Shown: piece after piece, positions 43,366-52,253 of the stretch | Numbering within the stretch: the first letter of the stretch is position 1 | How the letters are laid out: each line of letters begins with the position of its first letter | From: Bog-532 sp963824545 | GTDB taxonomy: Bacteria > Actinomycetota > Actinomycetes > Streptosporangiales > Streptosporangiaceae | Assembly (NCBI GenBank): GCA_963824545.1 | Contig: CAWGPP010000006.1 | Coordinates: 434,001 to 498,000, forward strand | Direction: 5' to 3' | DNA: 64,000 bases | Translations under genes and position numbers: made by a program | The notes under the pieces: model-generated | Told to the model about the DNA's origin: nothing | The model's database searches: none | What the model saw: only the letters and a program-made list of their open reading frames with translations

Positions 43366-44676
43366 CTAAAGGATAAGGCGGCGGGGGTCTTCGAGCACGT
43401 GGCACAGATGCCGGGCGAACCGGGCCGCGAGCGCGCCGTCAATGACCCGGTGGTCGTAGGACAGGGACAGCGGCAGCAGCAGGCGGGGCACGAACTCCGC
43501 GCCGTCCCATACCGGCTTCGTGGCCGAACGGACCACGCCGAGGATCGCCACCTCGGGCGCGTTGACGATCGGGGTGAACGCGGTGCCGCCGATCCCGCCG
43601 AGGCTGGAGATGGTGAACGTCCCGCCCTGCAGGTCGGCCACCGCGAGCTTGCCGTCCCGGGCCCGCGCCGAGGTGTCGCCGAGTTCCCGGCTCAGCTCGA
43701 TGATGCCCTTGCGGTCCACATCCCGGATGACCGGGACGACCAGCCCGTCCGGTGTGTCCACGGCGACGCCGATGTTGTAGTAGCTCTTCAGGATCAGGCT
43801 GCCGGAGTCCGGCGATAGCGAGCTGTTGAACTCGGGGAACTGCTTGAGCCCGGACACGGACGCCTTCATCAGGAACGCCAGCAGGGTGACCCGGTAACCG
43901 TCGGGCCGGGCCGCGCCGTCGAGTTCCTTGCGGTAGGCCTCCAGCACCGTGATGTCCGCGTCGTCGTTATGCGTCACGTGCGGGACGTTCAGCCAGGACC
44001 GGTGCAGATGCGGGCCGGACAGCTTGGCGATGCGCGACAGCGGGCGCGTCTGCACCGGACCGAACTGGGTGAAGTCCTGGGCGGGGATCTCCGGGATCCC
44101 GGTTACCGTCGCCGCCGGGGCGGCGGGCGCCGCGGCGGCAGGCCCGTGCAGGAAGGCGAGCAGGTCGTCCTTGGTGATCCGGCCCTTGGGCCCGGTGCCT
44201 GTCACCGCGGCCAGGTCGACGCCCAGCTCACGCGCGGTCCGCCGGACGCTGGGGCTGGCGTGCGCCCCGGTGAAGTCCCGCGCCGGGAGGCCCTGCGGCC
44301 GCGGCGGCTCCGCGGCATGCACCGGCACGGTCTCGCGCGGGGCGGTTTCCGGTGCCTGGACCGGGGGAGCGGGCGCGGCCGGCTCGGGCTCCTGCTGCTC
44401 CACCAGCGTCGGCGGCGGTGCGACCGCACCGTCACCCGCGCCGATGGTCAGGATCGGCGACCCCGTGCTGACCTCGTCCCCGACCTTGACCAGGATGTCC
44501 AGCACCTGGCCGGCCAGCGGGGCGGGCACGTCCATCGTGGCCTTGTCCGACTCCAGCGTGACCAGCGGGTCTTCCTCGTTGACCTGGTCGCCCGCCTTCA
44601 CGTGCACCTCGATGATCGGCACGTTCTCGAACGCGCCAATGTCGGGCACGGTGACCTCGGTCGCGGTCGTCGTCAT
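43366..44676 (-). CDS. aceF: Dihydrolipoamide acetyltransferase (PDH E2)
   Basis: The 436-residue protein from ATG 44676 has one lipoyl domain (Lys45 in LESDKATMDV), a Pro/Ala linker, a peripheral subunit-binding domain (ASPSVRRTARELGVDLAAVTGTGPKGRITKDDL, about 150-185) and a catalytic domain ending in SLSYDHRVIDGALAARF, the CoA-dependent acyltransferase His/Asp motif. It transfers the acetyl group from E1 to CoA. A 9-bp tandem duplication ATCCTTTAG at its end gives two in-frame stops. E3 begins 16 bp later and E1 ends 32 bp before. Confidence 0.95.
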   Translation of the reverse strand: MTTTATEVTVPDIGAFENVPIIEVHVKAGDQVNEEDPLVTLESDKATMDVPAPLAGQVLDILVKVGDEVSTGSPILTIGAGDGAVAPPPTLVEQQEPEPAAPAPPVQAPETAPRETVPVHAAEPPRPQGLPARDFTGAHASPSVRRTARELGVDLAAVTGTGPKGRITKDDLLAFLHGPAAAAPAAPAATVTGIPEIPAQDFTQFGPVQTRPLSRIAKLSGPHLHRSWLNVPHVTHNDDADITVLEAYRKELDGAARPDGYRVTLLAFLMKASVSGLKQFPEFNSSLSPDSGSLILKSYYNIGVAVDTPDGLVVPVIRDVDRKGIIELSRELGDTSARARDGKLAVADLQGGTFTISSLGGIGGTAFTPIVNAPEVAILGVVRSATKPVWDGAEFVPRLLLPLSLSYDHRVIDGALAARFARHLCHVLEDPRRLIL

Positions 44677-44708
44677 CGGGACTCCCTCTGCTATACGCGG
44701 ATGCGGCG

Positions 44709-47360
44709 CTATACCTCGGGCGGGTTCGGCTTGGCGGGGTCGATGCCGTACCGCGCGATGGCGTCGGCGACGGTGGCCGCGGGGACGGCTCCGTCGGCGG
44801 CCAGGCTGTGCAGCGCGGCGACGGCGACGTAGTGCCGGTCGACCTCGAAGAAGGCGCGCAGGTTGCGCCGGTAGTCCGAGCGGCCGAACCCGTCGGTGCC
44901 CAGCACCCGGTAGCGGCGCGGCACGAACGGCCGGATCTGGTCGGCGAAGGCCTTCATGTAGTCGGTCGAGGCGACCACGGGCCCGGCGGGCCGGCCGCTC
45001 AGGCAGGTCTCGACGTAACTGCGCCGCGGCGGCTCGGTCGGGTGGAGCATGTTCCAGCGTTCGGTGGCCAGCCCGTCCCGGCGCAGCTCGGTGAAGCTCG
45101 GCGCGCTCCACACGTCGGCGGCCACGCCGAAGTCGGCGTCCAGCAGGTCGGCGGCGGCGATGACCTCGCGCAGGATGGTCCCGCTGCCCATCAGCTGCAC
45201 CCGGGGCTCGCCCGGACGCCCCTCCCGCAGCAGGTACATGCCGCGCAGGATGCCCTCTTCCGCGCCGTCCGGCATCGGGGGGTGCCGGTAGTTCTCGTTC
45301 ATCACGGTCACGTAGTAGAAGACGTCCTCCTGTTCGGCGTACATCCGGCGCAGGCCGTCCTGCACGATGACCGCGACCTCGTAGCTGAACGTCGGGTCGT
45401 AGGACACGCAGTTGGGGATCATTGCCGACATGATGTGGCTGTGCCCGTCCTCGTGCTGCAGGCCTTCCCCGTTCAGCGTGGTGCGCCCGGCGGTGCCGCC
45501 GATCAGGAACCCGCGGGCCCGGCTGTCCCCGGCCGCCCAGGCCAGGTCGCCGACGCGCTGGAAGCCGAACATCGAGTAGTAGATGTAGAACGGGATCATC
45601 GGCGTGTCCGACGTGCTGTAGGACGTCGCCGCGGCGATCCAGGACGAGATCGCGCCGGGCTCGGTGATGCCCTCCTGGAGCATCTGGCCGGTCCGGTCCT
45701 CCCGGTAGAACATCAGCTGGTTGGCGTCCTCCGGCTGGTACAGCTGGCCGTTCTGGGAGAAGATGCCGAACTGCCGGAACATCCCCTCCATGCCGAAGGT
45801 GCGGGACTCGTCCGCCACGATCGGTACCACGCGGCGGCCGATCTTCTTGTCCCGCAGCAGGGCGTTCAGCATCCGGACGAACGCCATCGTGGTGGAGATC
45901 GACCGCTCGCCGGTGCCCTTGAGCTGGGTGTCGAACGCCGACAGCGGCGGCACCTCCAGCGGCTGGGACTTCGTGCGCCGGGCCGGCAGGTAGCCGCCGA
46001 GCGCCTGGCGCCGCTCGCGCAGGTAGCGCATCTCCGCGGAGTCCTCGGCGGGGCGCAGGTAGGGCAGCGCGGCGATCTGGTCGTCGGGCACGGTGATGCC
46101 GAACCGGTCCCGGAACGCCCGCAGCGTGTTCTCGGCCATCTTCTTCTGCTGGTGGGTGATGTTCTGGCCTTCCCCGGCCTCACCCATCCCGTAGCCCTTG
46201 ACCGTCTTGGCCAGGATGACCGTCGGCTGCCCGGTGTGCTCGACGGCCGCCGCGTAGGCGGCGTACACCTTGACCGGGTCGTGGCCGCCGCGGGCCAGCG
46301 CCCACACCTCGTCGTCGGACATGTCGGCCACCATGTCCAGCAGTTCCGGGTAGCGGCCGAAGAAGTGCTGCCGGACGTACGCGCCGTTCTTGGACTTGAA
46401 ATCCTGGTACTCCCCGTCGACGGCCTCTTCCATCCGCTTGAGCAGGATCCCGCTGGTGTCCGCGGCGATCAGCGGATCCCAGTTGCTGCCCCAGATCACC
46501 TTGAGCACGTTCCAGCCGGCCCCGCGGAACAGCGCCTCCAGCTCCTGGATGATCTTGCCGTTGCCCCGGACCGGGCCGTCCAGCCGCTGCAGGTTGCAGT
46601 TGACCACGAAGATGAGGTTGTCCAGCCGTTCCCGCCCGGCCAGCGAGATCGCGCCCAGCGATTCCGGCTCGTCCATCTCACCGTCGCCAAGGAACGCCCA
46701 CACGTGCCGGTCACCGCCCGGGGCCAGCTCCCGGTTGAACAGGTACTTCAGGAACCGGGCCTGGTAGATGGCCATCAGCGGGCCGAGCCCCATGGACACC
46801 GTCGGGAACTGCCAGAACTCCGGCATCAGCCACGGATGCGGGTACGACGACAGCCCGTGCCCGCCGGTCTCCTGCCGGAAGTGGTCGAGCTGGTCCGCCG
46901 TCAGCCGCCCTTCCACGAACGCCCGCGCGTACATGCCCGGGGCCGAGTGGCCCTGCAGGTACACCAGGTCGCCGCCGTGGCCCTCGGACGGCGCGTGCCA
47001 GAAGTGGTTGAAGCCGACGTCGTACAGCGTCGCGGCGGACTGGAAGCTGGCGATGTGCCCGCCCAGCTCGGACGACTCCTTGTTGGCCCGCAGCACGATC
47101 GCGACCGCGTTCCACCGGATCATCGAACGGATGGCGTGCTCGAGCTCCTGGTCGCCCGGGCTCCGCTGCTCCTTCTGCGGCGGGATCGTGTTCAGGTACG
47201 GGGTGTTCGCCGAGTACGGCACCGGTGCGCCGTTCCGGCGTGCCTCCTCGATCAGCTCGTCGAGGAGGAAATACGCCCGGTCCGGGCCGTCAAACTCGAG
47301 CACCGCGTCCAGGGATTCGAGCCATTCCCGGGTCTCCGCCGGGTCCAGGTCGCTGGCCAT
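44709..47360 (-). CDS. aceE: Pyruvate dehydrogenase E1 component, homodimeric type
   Basis: ATG 47360 is preferred over 47366 because GAGGAGG lies 6-7 bp before it. The 883-residue protein is full length for AceE. It has the thiamine diphosphate motif GDGEMDEPESLGAISLAGRE...FVVNCNLQRLDG, the start SLDAVLEFDGPDRAYFLLDELIEEAR, NTIPPQKE, HGLSSYPHPWLMPEFWQFPTVSMGLGP and C-terminal GRSDYRRNLRAFFEVDRHYV. It decarboxylates pyruvate and acetylates the E2 lipoyl group. It is the first gene of the aceE-aceF-lpdA operon. Confidence 0.96.
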   Translation of the reverse strand: MASDLDPAETREWLESLDAVLEFDGPDRAYFLLDELIEEARRNGAPVPYSANTPYLNTIPPQKEQRSPGDQELEHAIRSMIRWNAVAIVLRANKESSELGGHIASFQSAATLYDVGFNHFWHAPSEGHGGDLVYLQGHSAPGMYARAFVEGRLTADQLDHFRQETGGHGLSSYPHPWLMPEFWQFPTVSMGLGPLMAIYQARFLKYLFNRELAPGGDRHVWAFLGDGEMDEPESLGAISLAGRERLDNLIFVVNCNLQRLDGPVRGNGKIIQELEALFRGAGWNVLKVIWGSNWDPLIAADTSGILLKRMEEAVDGEYQDFKSKNGAYVRQHFFGRYPELLDMVADMSDDEVWALARGGHDPVKVYAAYAAAVEHTGQPTVILAKTVKGYGMGEAGEGQNITHQQKKMAENTLRAFRDRFGITVPDDQIAALPYLRPAEDSAEMRYLRERRQALGGYLPARRTKSQPLEVPPLSAFDTQLKGTGERSISTTMAFVRMLNALLRDKKIGRRVVPIVADESRTFGMEGMFRQFGIFSQNGQLYQPEDANQLMFYREDRTGQMLQEGITEPGAISSWIAAATSYSTSDTPMIPFYIYYSMFGFQRVGDLAWAAGDSRARGFLIGGTAGRTTLNGEGLQHEDGHSHIMSAMIPNCVSYDPTFSYEVAVIVQDGLRRMYAEQEDVFYYVTVMNENYRHPPMPDGAEEGILRGMYLLREGRPGEPRVQLMGSGTILREVIAAADLLDADFGVAADVWSAPSFTELRRDGLATERWNMLHPTEPPRRSYVETCLSGRPAGPVVASTDYMKAFADQIRPFVPRRYRVLGTDGFGRSDYRRNLRAFFEVDRHYVAVAALHSLAADGAVPAATVADAIARYGIDPAKPNPPEV

Positions 47361-47409
47361 CGCCATCCTCCTCGGTCGCCGGGCAGCTGATCGCGCACCC
47401 TGCTACCCA

Positions 47410-47442
47410 GGTCTAGCGGAGAAAACTGCCCACGCCTAGACC
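47410..47442. promoter_or_regulatory. Inverted repeat upstream of aceE
   Basis: GGTCTAG (47410-47416) and CTAGACC (47436-47442) form 7-bp arms 19 bp apart, 50-80 bp upstream of the aceE ATG. The placement fits an operator or promoter element of the PDH operon. The rest of 47443-47585 shows no gene. Confidence 0.35.
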
Positions 47443-47585
47443 AGAGCCCCGGTTACTGCCGTGTCGCCGCTGATCAGCCCGCAACGCCGGGCGTACATTC
47501 AGGCAGGCCAGGGCGGATGCCCGCCCGCCATGCTCTGCGCCGCGCTCGCAGCCAGCGGATGGGCTCTCCGGCGCTGACACCCAAC

Positions 47586-47636
47586 TACGGGCAGACTTTT
47601 CGGCACATACTGCCCGCCCCCAAAACTCTGCCCGTA
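47586..47636. repeat. Palindromic dispersed repeat, copy C
   Basis: TACGGGCAGACTTTT (47586-47600) and AAAACTCTGCCCGTA (47622-47636) are 15-bp arms with one mismatch. The interior CGGCACATACTGCCC is shared with copy A. It lies in the gap between the PDH operon and the NACHT remnant, 85 bp before the GTG of the latter. Confidence 0.75.
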
Positions 47637-47720
47637 ACAGGGATCGGCGGATCGCGGCGTGACGGTAGCACCATCATGGGCGGGTGGGAAGTGCAGGTCG
47701 GCGCTTGAAGGTGCGGGGTC

Positions 47721-50073
47721 GTGGCCAAAGGACTCAGTTACGCGGACGCGGTCCGGCTGCTCGGCGGCAGGGACAGCAAGATCGTCACCGCGCTGGACAA
47801 GATCACCGGCGGGCTCCTGCTCGCCGGCGCCGTGGCCGGTGCCCCGGCGCTGCTCGCCTGGCTGGAAGCCAGAGCCGAGTTCGCCCGGCTCAGCCAGGAC
47901 CTGGTGCGGGAGTTCACCGAGCGCCGGAGCGGGCTGTCGCGGTACAGCCGGACCCAGCGGCTGGAGGCCGCGCACAGCGTCCTGGTGGTCGCGGCCTACT
48001 TCGAGGCGCTGGCCGACACGGATCTCCCGTTCCGGTTCCGCGACCTGGAGCTGACCAAGGCGGAGCAGGTGGGTATGGCCGACCTTGATCATCGCCTCGA
48101 CACTAACGCGACGTCGATGGTGCCTGCACTCCTCGATCTGGCGCAGAACCACTTGCCGGAGCCTCAGCAGGCGTACGAGGGCCTGCTGGCATGGCTGGAG
48201 CGAAGCTTTTACCCGAGCCTTTCCTCGACGATCACGCAATTTATCCGCGGCCCGCTCGCCCTGGAGGCGGTGCTGGCCCACGGTCAGCTCGCGGGGCAGC
48301 CATTTGCTGCTGCTCATGCTCGCGCTCTACGACGCCGACGGGAACGCTTTGCAGCACATGCCGGCCGACATCGGGCAGGGTGAGCTCTATGAACGGCTGC
48401 TGCGCCGGTTCGCGCGGCGGGAGATCGTTAAGCATCGCCCGGGCGTGCCCGACCGCGATCTGGACGAGCCGATCGAGGCGGAACTGCGCCGCCTGTCCAT
48501 CGTGGCGTTCGGCATGTTCAACCGTGGCAGCCAGTGGATCACCATGGCCGACCTCGATGCGGACCTGGCCGCCGTGTTCGGCCCGCACCAGCCCGCCAGC
48601 ACGCCGGACATGCGTGCGCCGCTCCGGGCGGCCGAGATCACCCTCGGCCGGTTCTTCTTCGTGCATCGGGCGCGCGCCCAGCAGGATGAGTCCCGGCTGG
48701 AGACGTATGAGTTCCTGCACGCCACCTTCGGGGAGTTCCTGGTCGCGCGGTTCACCAGACAGGCGCTGAGCGATGTCGCGGCCCGCTGCGCGGCGTCCAC
48801 GATGCTGCTGACGGCGGCGCCGCCCGACGATGACCTGCTGCACGCGCTGCTCTCGTTCGCCGTGCTGAGTGCCCGGTCGACGATCATCGGCTTCCTGGCC
48901 GAGGGGTTCGCGCAGCTCACGGACTCGGAACGCGGCGCGCAGACGGACCTGCTGAAAAAGCTGTTCCGGGTGGTGCACGAGCCGCGCCCGGCGCGCCATT
49001 TCGATCGCTATCAGCCGGCGGCGCTCCCGGTCCCGGCCCGGCACGCCGCCTACAGCGCCAACCTGGTGCTGCTCGCCGTCTGCGCGGCCGGGAGTATTCG
49101 AGCCAGCGACCTGTTCGGCAGCCAGCCGGGCCCGGTGGACGGGTGGCACCGGCAGACCCTGCTATGGCGATCCCAGCTCGGCACCCAGGAATGGACCAGC
49201 CTTGTCGAAACCCTCGCCGTAGAACGCATTCGCGAGGGTCAGCGAGATCTGCGGCTCAATCTGGATGACGGCACGTTCCAGGTGCCCGAAATTGATCCAG
49301 GGTGGACCTATGACCTCCCACCGGCAGCGGGCCCGGGAGCTTGGCGTTCCTTCGGGTGGTCCAACCAGGCGCCTCAGGCACTTCGCCGGAAGGCGTACTT
49401 TATGTGCGCGATCAACGACAACGTGGTCCAGCACACTATGGATCCATTGGTCGCCACACTGGGTAGCGCCGTCGACCTGCTCATCGAGGGCTTCGACGAT
49501 GGTGCCTACCGCTCGGCCGCCAACGCGCTGATGGGAGTCTGGCTTCTGCCGCTGCGCAATCCAGATAGTGGGGCACGCCGGACTGTCTATGAACGATGCG
49601 CTGTGATCGCCGCGGGTCATGTTCCAGTGCCGTGGAATGACTGGACGCGCCGGGGGTACGCGGAGCTGTTGCTGGACCGGCTTATTACCGACGATTCCGT
49701 CACAGCCGACCTCGCGGCGGACATCCTCCAAATCTTTGTGCGTAGTCCGCAGCCATGGCTCACGGACGAACTCGCCGTGAAGATTCTTCAATGCAGCGTG
49801 GATTTCCTGGGACAAGACCACGAGAGTGACGATGATCTTGCTGAGGTGATCTCCTTTGCTCTCATGCCTGACTTTGGGTTCGTGCCGCCGTCGTACGGAC
49901 TGGAGGCCCTGACGCGCCTCGCCGAACTTGGGCTGCCGATCCCGCCGCTGCGTCTTGCTGACTCCGTGGAGACTGGCCGTATGGTCGAGTTGGTACAACG
50001 GGTGGCCCGGCAGAAATCAGAGCTCGCAGAGTTCGGCCGGCGACTCGACGAGGCTTCAGGCGACCCTAGCTGA
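47721..50073 (+). pseudogene. NACHT-type STAND protein with NTPase core deleted and one frameshift
   Basis: GTG 47721 starts an N-terminal helical domain of the type seen before NACHT modules (GLSYADAVRLLGGRDSKIVTALDKITGGLLLAGAVAGAPALLAWLEARAEF, YSRTQRLEAAHSVLVVAAYFEAL). After SSTITQFIRG (about 48250) the protein jumps to LALEAVLAHGQLAGQP, a segment that normally follows the NTPase. The P-loop, Walker B and sensor motifs, some 300-400 residues, are gone. One extra T in the TTT at 48303-48305 then shifts the frame to LLLLMLALYDADGNALQHMPADIGQGELYERLLRRFARREI. The winged-helix lid (FLHATFGEFLVARF) and an intact C-terminal sensor region to 50073 follow. Codon use in 49160-50070 is less GC-biased than in neighbours. 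NACHT proteins of this kind are suspected anti-phage or conflict sensors. Confidence 0.8.
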
Positions 50074-50483
50074 GGCGGATGGGCGCCGGCCAGCAGCGGG
50101 GAGGAGATCAGGAAGTCGGCGGTGGCCCGGTTGCAGGCCACCGGGACGTTCCACACCACCGCGACCCGCAGCAGCGCCTTGACGTCGGGGTCGTGCGGGT
50201 GCGGGGCCATCGGGTCCCACAGGAAGACCAGCAGGTCGATGAGCCCGTCCACGATCCGCGCGCCCATCTGCTGGTCACCGCCCAGCGGCCCGCTGCGTAG
50301 CCGGCTCACCGGCAGGCCGAGCTCGTCCGCGAGCATCGTCCCGGTGGTGGCGGTCGCGATGAGGTCGTGCTGGGCCAGGACCGCGCGGTTGTACGCGGCC
50401 CATTCGAGCATGTCCTGCTTGCAGTTGTCGTGCGCGACGAGCGCGATTCGCCGTACGCCGTGGTCCTTCGTAACGAGCTCCAT
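49788..50483 (-). CDS. mgsA: Methylglyoxal synthase, 3' end reads into NACHT remnant
   Basis: ATG 50483 has GGGAGGGAAACG upstream. Residues 1 to about 132 are a normal MgsA: His18/Lys22 in VAHDNCKQDML, TATTGTMLADELGLPVSRL, the catalytic Asp70 in SGPLGGDQQMGARI, His97 in PMAPHPHDPD and CNRATADFLISSPLL. MgsA converts dihydroxyacetone phosphate to methylglyoxal and phosphate. After that the frame continues for about 100 codons antisense to the NACHT remnant (PEASSSRRPNSASSDFCRATRC...), which is not MgsA-like. The native 3' end was probably lost when the NACHT segment arrived. The core may still be active. Confidence 0.85.
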   Translation of the reverse strand: MELVTKDHGVRRIALVAHDNCKQDMLEWAAYNRAVLAQHDLIATATTGTMLADELGLPVSRLRSGPLGGDQQMGARIVDGLIDLLVFLWDPMAPHPHDPDVKALLRVAVVWNVPVACNRATADFLISSPLLAGAHPPQLGSPEASSSRRPNSASSDFCRATRCTNSTIRPVSTESARRSGGIGSPSSARRVRASSPYDGGTNPKSGMRAKEITSARSSSLSWSCPRKSTLH

Positions 50484-50551
50484 GCGTTTCCCTCCCGGTC
50501 GGACGCCGGTACGGCGCCCGGGGCATCGCCCGCGTTCAGTGTGCGTGCCGA

Positions 50552-50613
50552 AGACTCATGCGTCTAATGATAAATTCGCGCCAGACTCATGCCTTCCAGT
50601 CATAAGTTCTGCC
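50552..50613. repeat. Imperfect 31-bp tandem repeat upstream of mgsA
   Basis: Two adjacent units start AGACTCATGC (50552 and 50583) and end in ATAAATTCGCGCC / ATAAGTTCTGCC. The region is AT-richer than its surroundings and sits about 70-130 bp upstream of mgsA, so it may contain its promoter or an operator. Confidence 0.5.
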
Positions 50614-50633
50614 CAGTCTGGGTTCTGGGCCGG

Positions 50634-52238
50634 TCAGTGGCCGCCCGGGCCGGGGACGATTCGTTCCTCGTGGTCCAGCTCGCGTTCCAGGACGCGCAGG
50701 CTCGCGTCGGGCAGGCGGCCGGCGTCCCGCCAGCGCAGCAGTTCCTCCCGCTGCGCGTCGATGACGGCGCGGCGGGCCTCCAGCGCGGCCTCGTGTCCCG
50801 GCGCAGCCCCGTCGTCATCGGGTCCCTCGGGGACCTGGTAACGGCGCAGCCGGCGGTCGAGGCTGGCCCGCAGCCCGGCCAGTTCCTGATCCGGCAGTCC
50901 GGGATCGGCGGCGAACTGGTCCAGCCGGGCCAGTCCCGCCTGGATCGACGCGGCGCGGGCCTCGTTGCGCAGCGCCGCCGCGTCGGCCGGGTCGGCGCGC
51001 ACCCCCAGCGCCCTGACGATCGGCCCGAACGTCACCCCCTGGCCGACCAGGGTCACCACCACGACCACGTAGGTGCAGAACAGGAGCAGGTCCCGGTCGG
51101 GGAAGGGCTTCCCCGCGGAGGTCGTCAGCGGCAGCGTGAAGATCGCCGCCAGGCTGATCACGCCGCGGGTGCCGGCCCAGCTCAGCACGACGATCTCGCG
51201 GAGGGTCAGGCGGCGGCTGGCGCGGGGCGCGCCGCCACCCAGGCGGGTGCGCAGGGCGCTGGGCAGCGGCTGGGTGAGCAGCAGCCACAGCGGCCGGAGC
51301 AGCAGCACCACGGCCAGCGTGAGCAGCACGGCGGTGACGATCGTGCCCGCCGGATACGCCTTCAGCCCGCGGACGACGGGCAGGATCTGCTGCCCGATAA
51401 GCAGGAAGACGAACCCCTGCAGCAGGAAGTCGGCCAGGTGCCAGACCGCGGTGGCCTGCAGGCGGCTGGCGCCGGTGGTGAAGCGGGGCGTGTCGTGCCC
51501 GATCATCAGCCCCGCCACCGCCACGGCCAGCACCCCGGACACGTGCACCTCCTCGCCGAGCAGGTAGGCGGCGAATGGGGTCGCCAGCGAGATGCAGTTG
51601 ACCAGGAGCGGATCGCGGACGGCGGAGCGCAGCAGCCGCACGGCCAGCGCGACCGCGACGCCGGCCAGCAGGCCGCCCACCGCGGCCAGCAGGAACCGCG
51701 GCACGGCGTCACCGAGGGAGAAACCGCCGCTCGTCGCGGCGGTCACCGCGACGGTCAGCGTGGTCAGCGCGGTGGCGTCGTTGAGCAGGCCCTCGCCCTC
51801 GATGATGGTGATCAGCCGGGCGGGCAGCCCCGCGCGGCCGCCGACGGCCAGCGCCGCCACCGGGTCGGTGGGGGAGACGGCCGCGCCCAGGGCGACCCCC
51901 GCCGCCAGGCCCGCGCCCGGCACGAACAGGCCGAAGCCCACGCCGACGGCCAGCGAGCTGGCCAGCACCAGCCCGATGGACAGGCTGATGACCACGCGCA
52001 GGTTCCGCCGGATGGCCAGCAGCGAGGAGTTGAGCGCGGCGCTGTAGATCAGCGGCGGGATGACTACGGTGAGGATCACGTCCGGGTTCAGCCGGACGTT
52101 CGGGCCTGGCAGCTCGGCGTAGATCAGGCCGGCCAGGGTGAGCAGGGCCGCCGCGGGCAGCCCGGTCCGGTCCGCCAGCATCTGCAGCGCGACGATGACC
52201 GCGACCGCGGCCAGGCCGAGCGCCAGGAGCTCCAGCAT
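50634..52238 (-). CDS. Na+/H+ antiporter, CPA1 (NhaP-like)
   Basis: The 534-residue protein has about twelve helices, beginning MLELLALGLAAVAVIVALQMLADRTGLPAAALLTLAGL. Core motifs are VSPTDPVAALAV and GEGLLNDATAL, the ND pair of the CPA1 ion site, and WAGTRGVISLAAIF. The cytoplasmic tail (about 420-534) is charged and helical (RNEARAASIQAGLARLDQFAADPG...RELDHEERIVPG). It exchanges protons for sodium or potassium and supports pH homeostasis. Confidence 0.92.
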   Translation of the reverse strand: MLELLALGLAAVAVIVALQMLADRTGLPAAALLTLAGLIYAELPGPNVRLNPDVILTVVIPPLIYSAALNSSLLAIRRNLRVVISLSIGLVLASSLAVGVGFGLFVPGAGLAAGVALGAAVSPTDPVAALAVGGRAGLPARLITIIEGEGLLNDATALTTLTVAVTAATSGGFSLGDAVPRFLLAAVGGLLAGVAVALAVRLLRSAVRDPLLVNCISLATPFAAYLLGEEVHVSGVLAVAVAGLMIGHDTPRFTTGASRLQATAVWHLADFLLQGFVFLLIGQQILPVVRGLKAYPAGTIVTAVLLTLAVVLLLRPLWLLLTQPLPSALRTRLGGGAPRASRRLTLREIVVLSWAGTRGVISLAAIFTLPLTTSAGKPFPDRDLLLFCTYVVVVVTLVGQGVTFGPIVRALGVRADPADAAALRNEARAASIQAGLARLDQFAADPGLPDQELAGLRASLDRRLRRYQVPEGPDDDGAAPGHEAALEARRAVIDAQREELLRWRDAGRLPDASLRVLERELDHEERIVPGPGGH

Positions 52239-52253
52239 GCGACCCAGTTTCTA

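Noticed and set aside
41262..43376. Long plus-strand open frame opposite lpdA (and similar ones opposite aceE)
   Set aside because: These are high-GC shadow frames: Arg/Gly/His-rich, with no family motifs, fully covered by conserved enzymes on the other strand.
50583..50613. Possible fourth copy of the palindromic repeat (CATAAGTTCTGCCCAG)
   Set aside because: Only TCTGCCC matches, there is no opposite arm, and the stretch is better explained as the second unit of the 31-bp tandem repeat.
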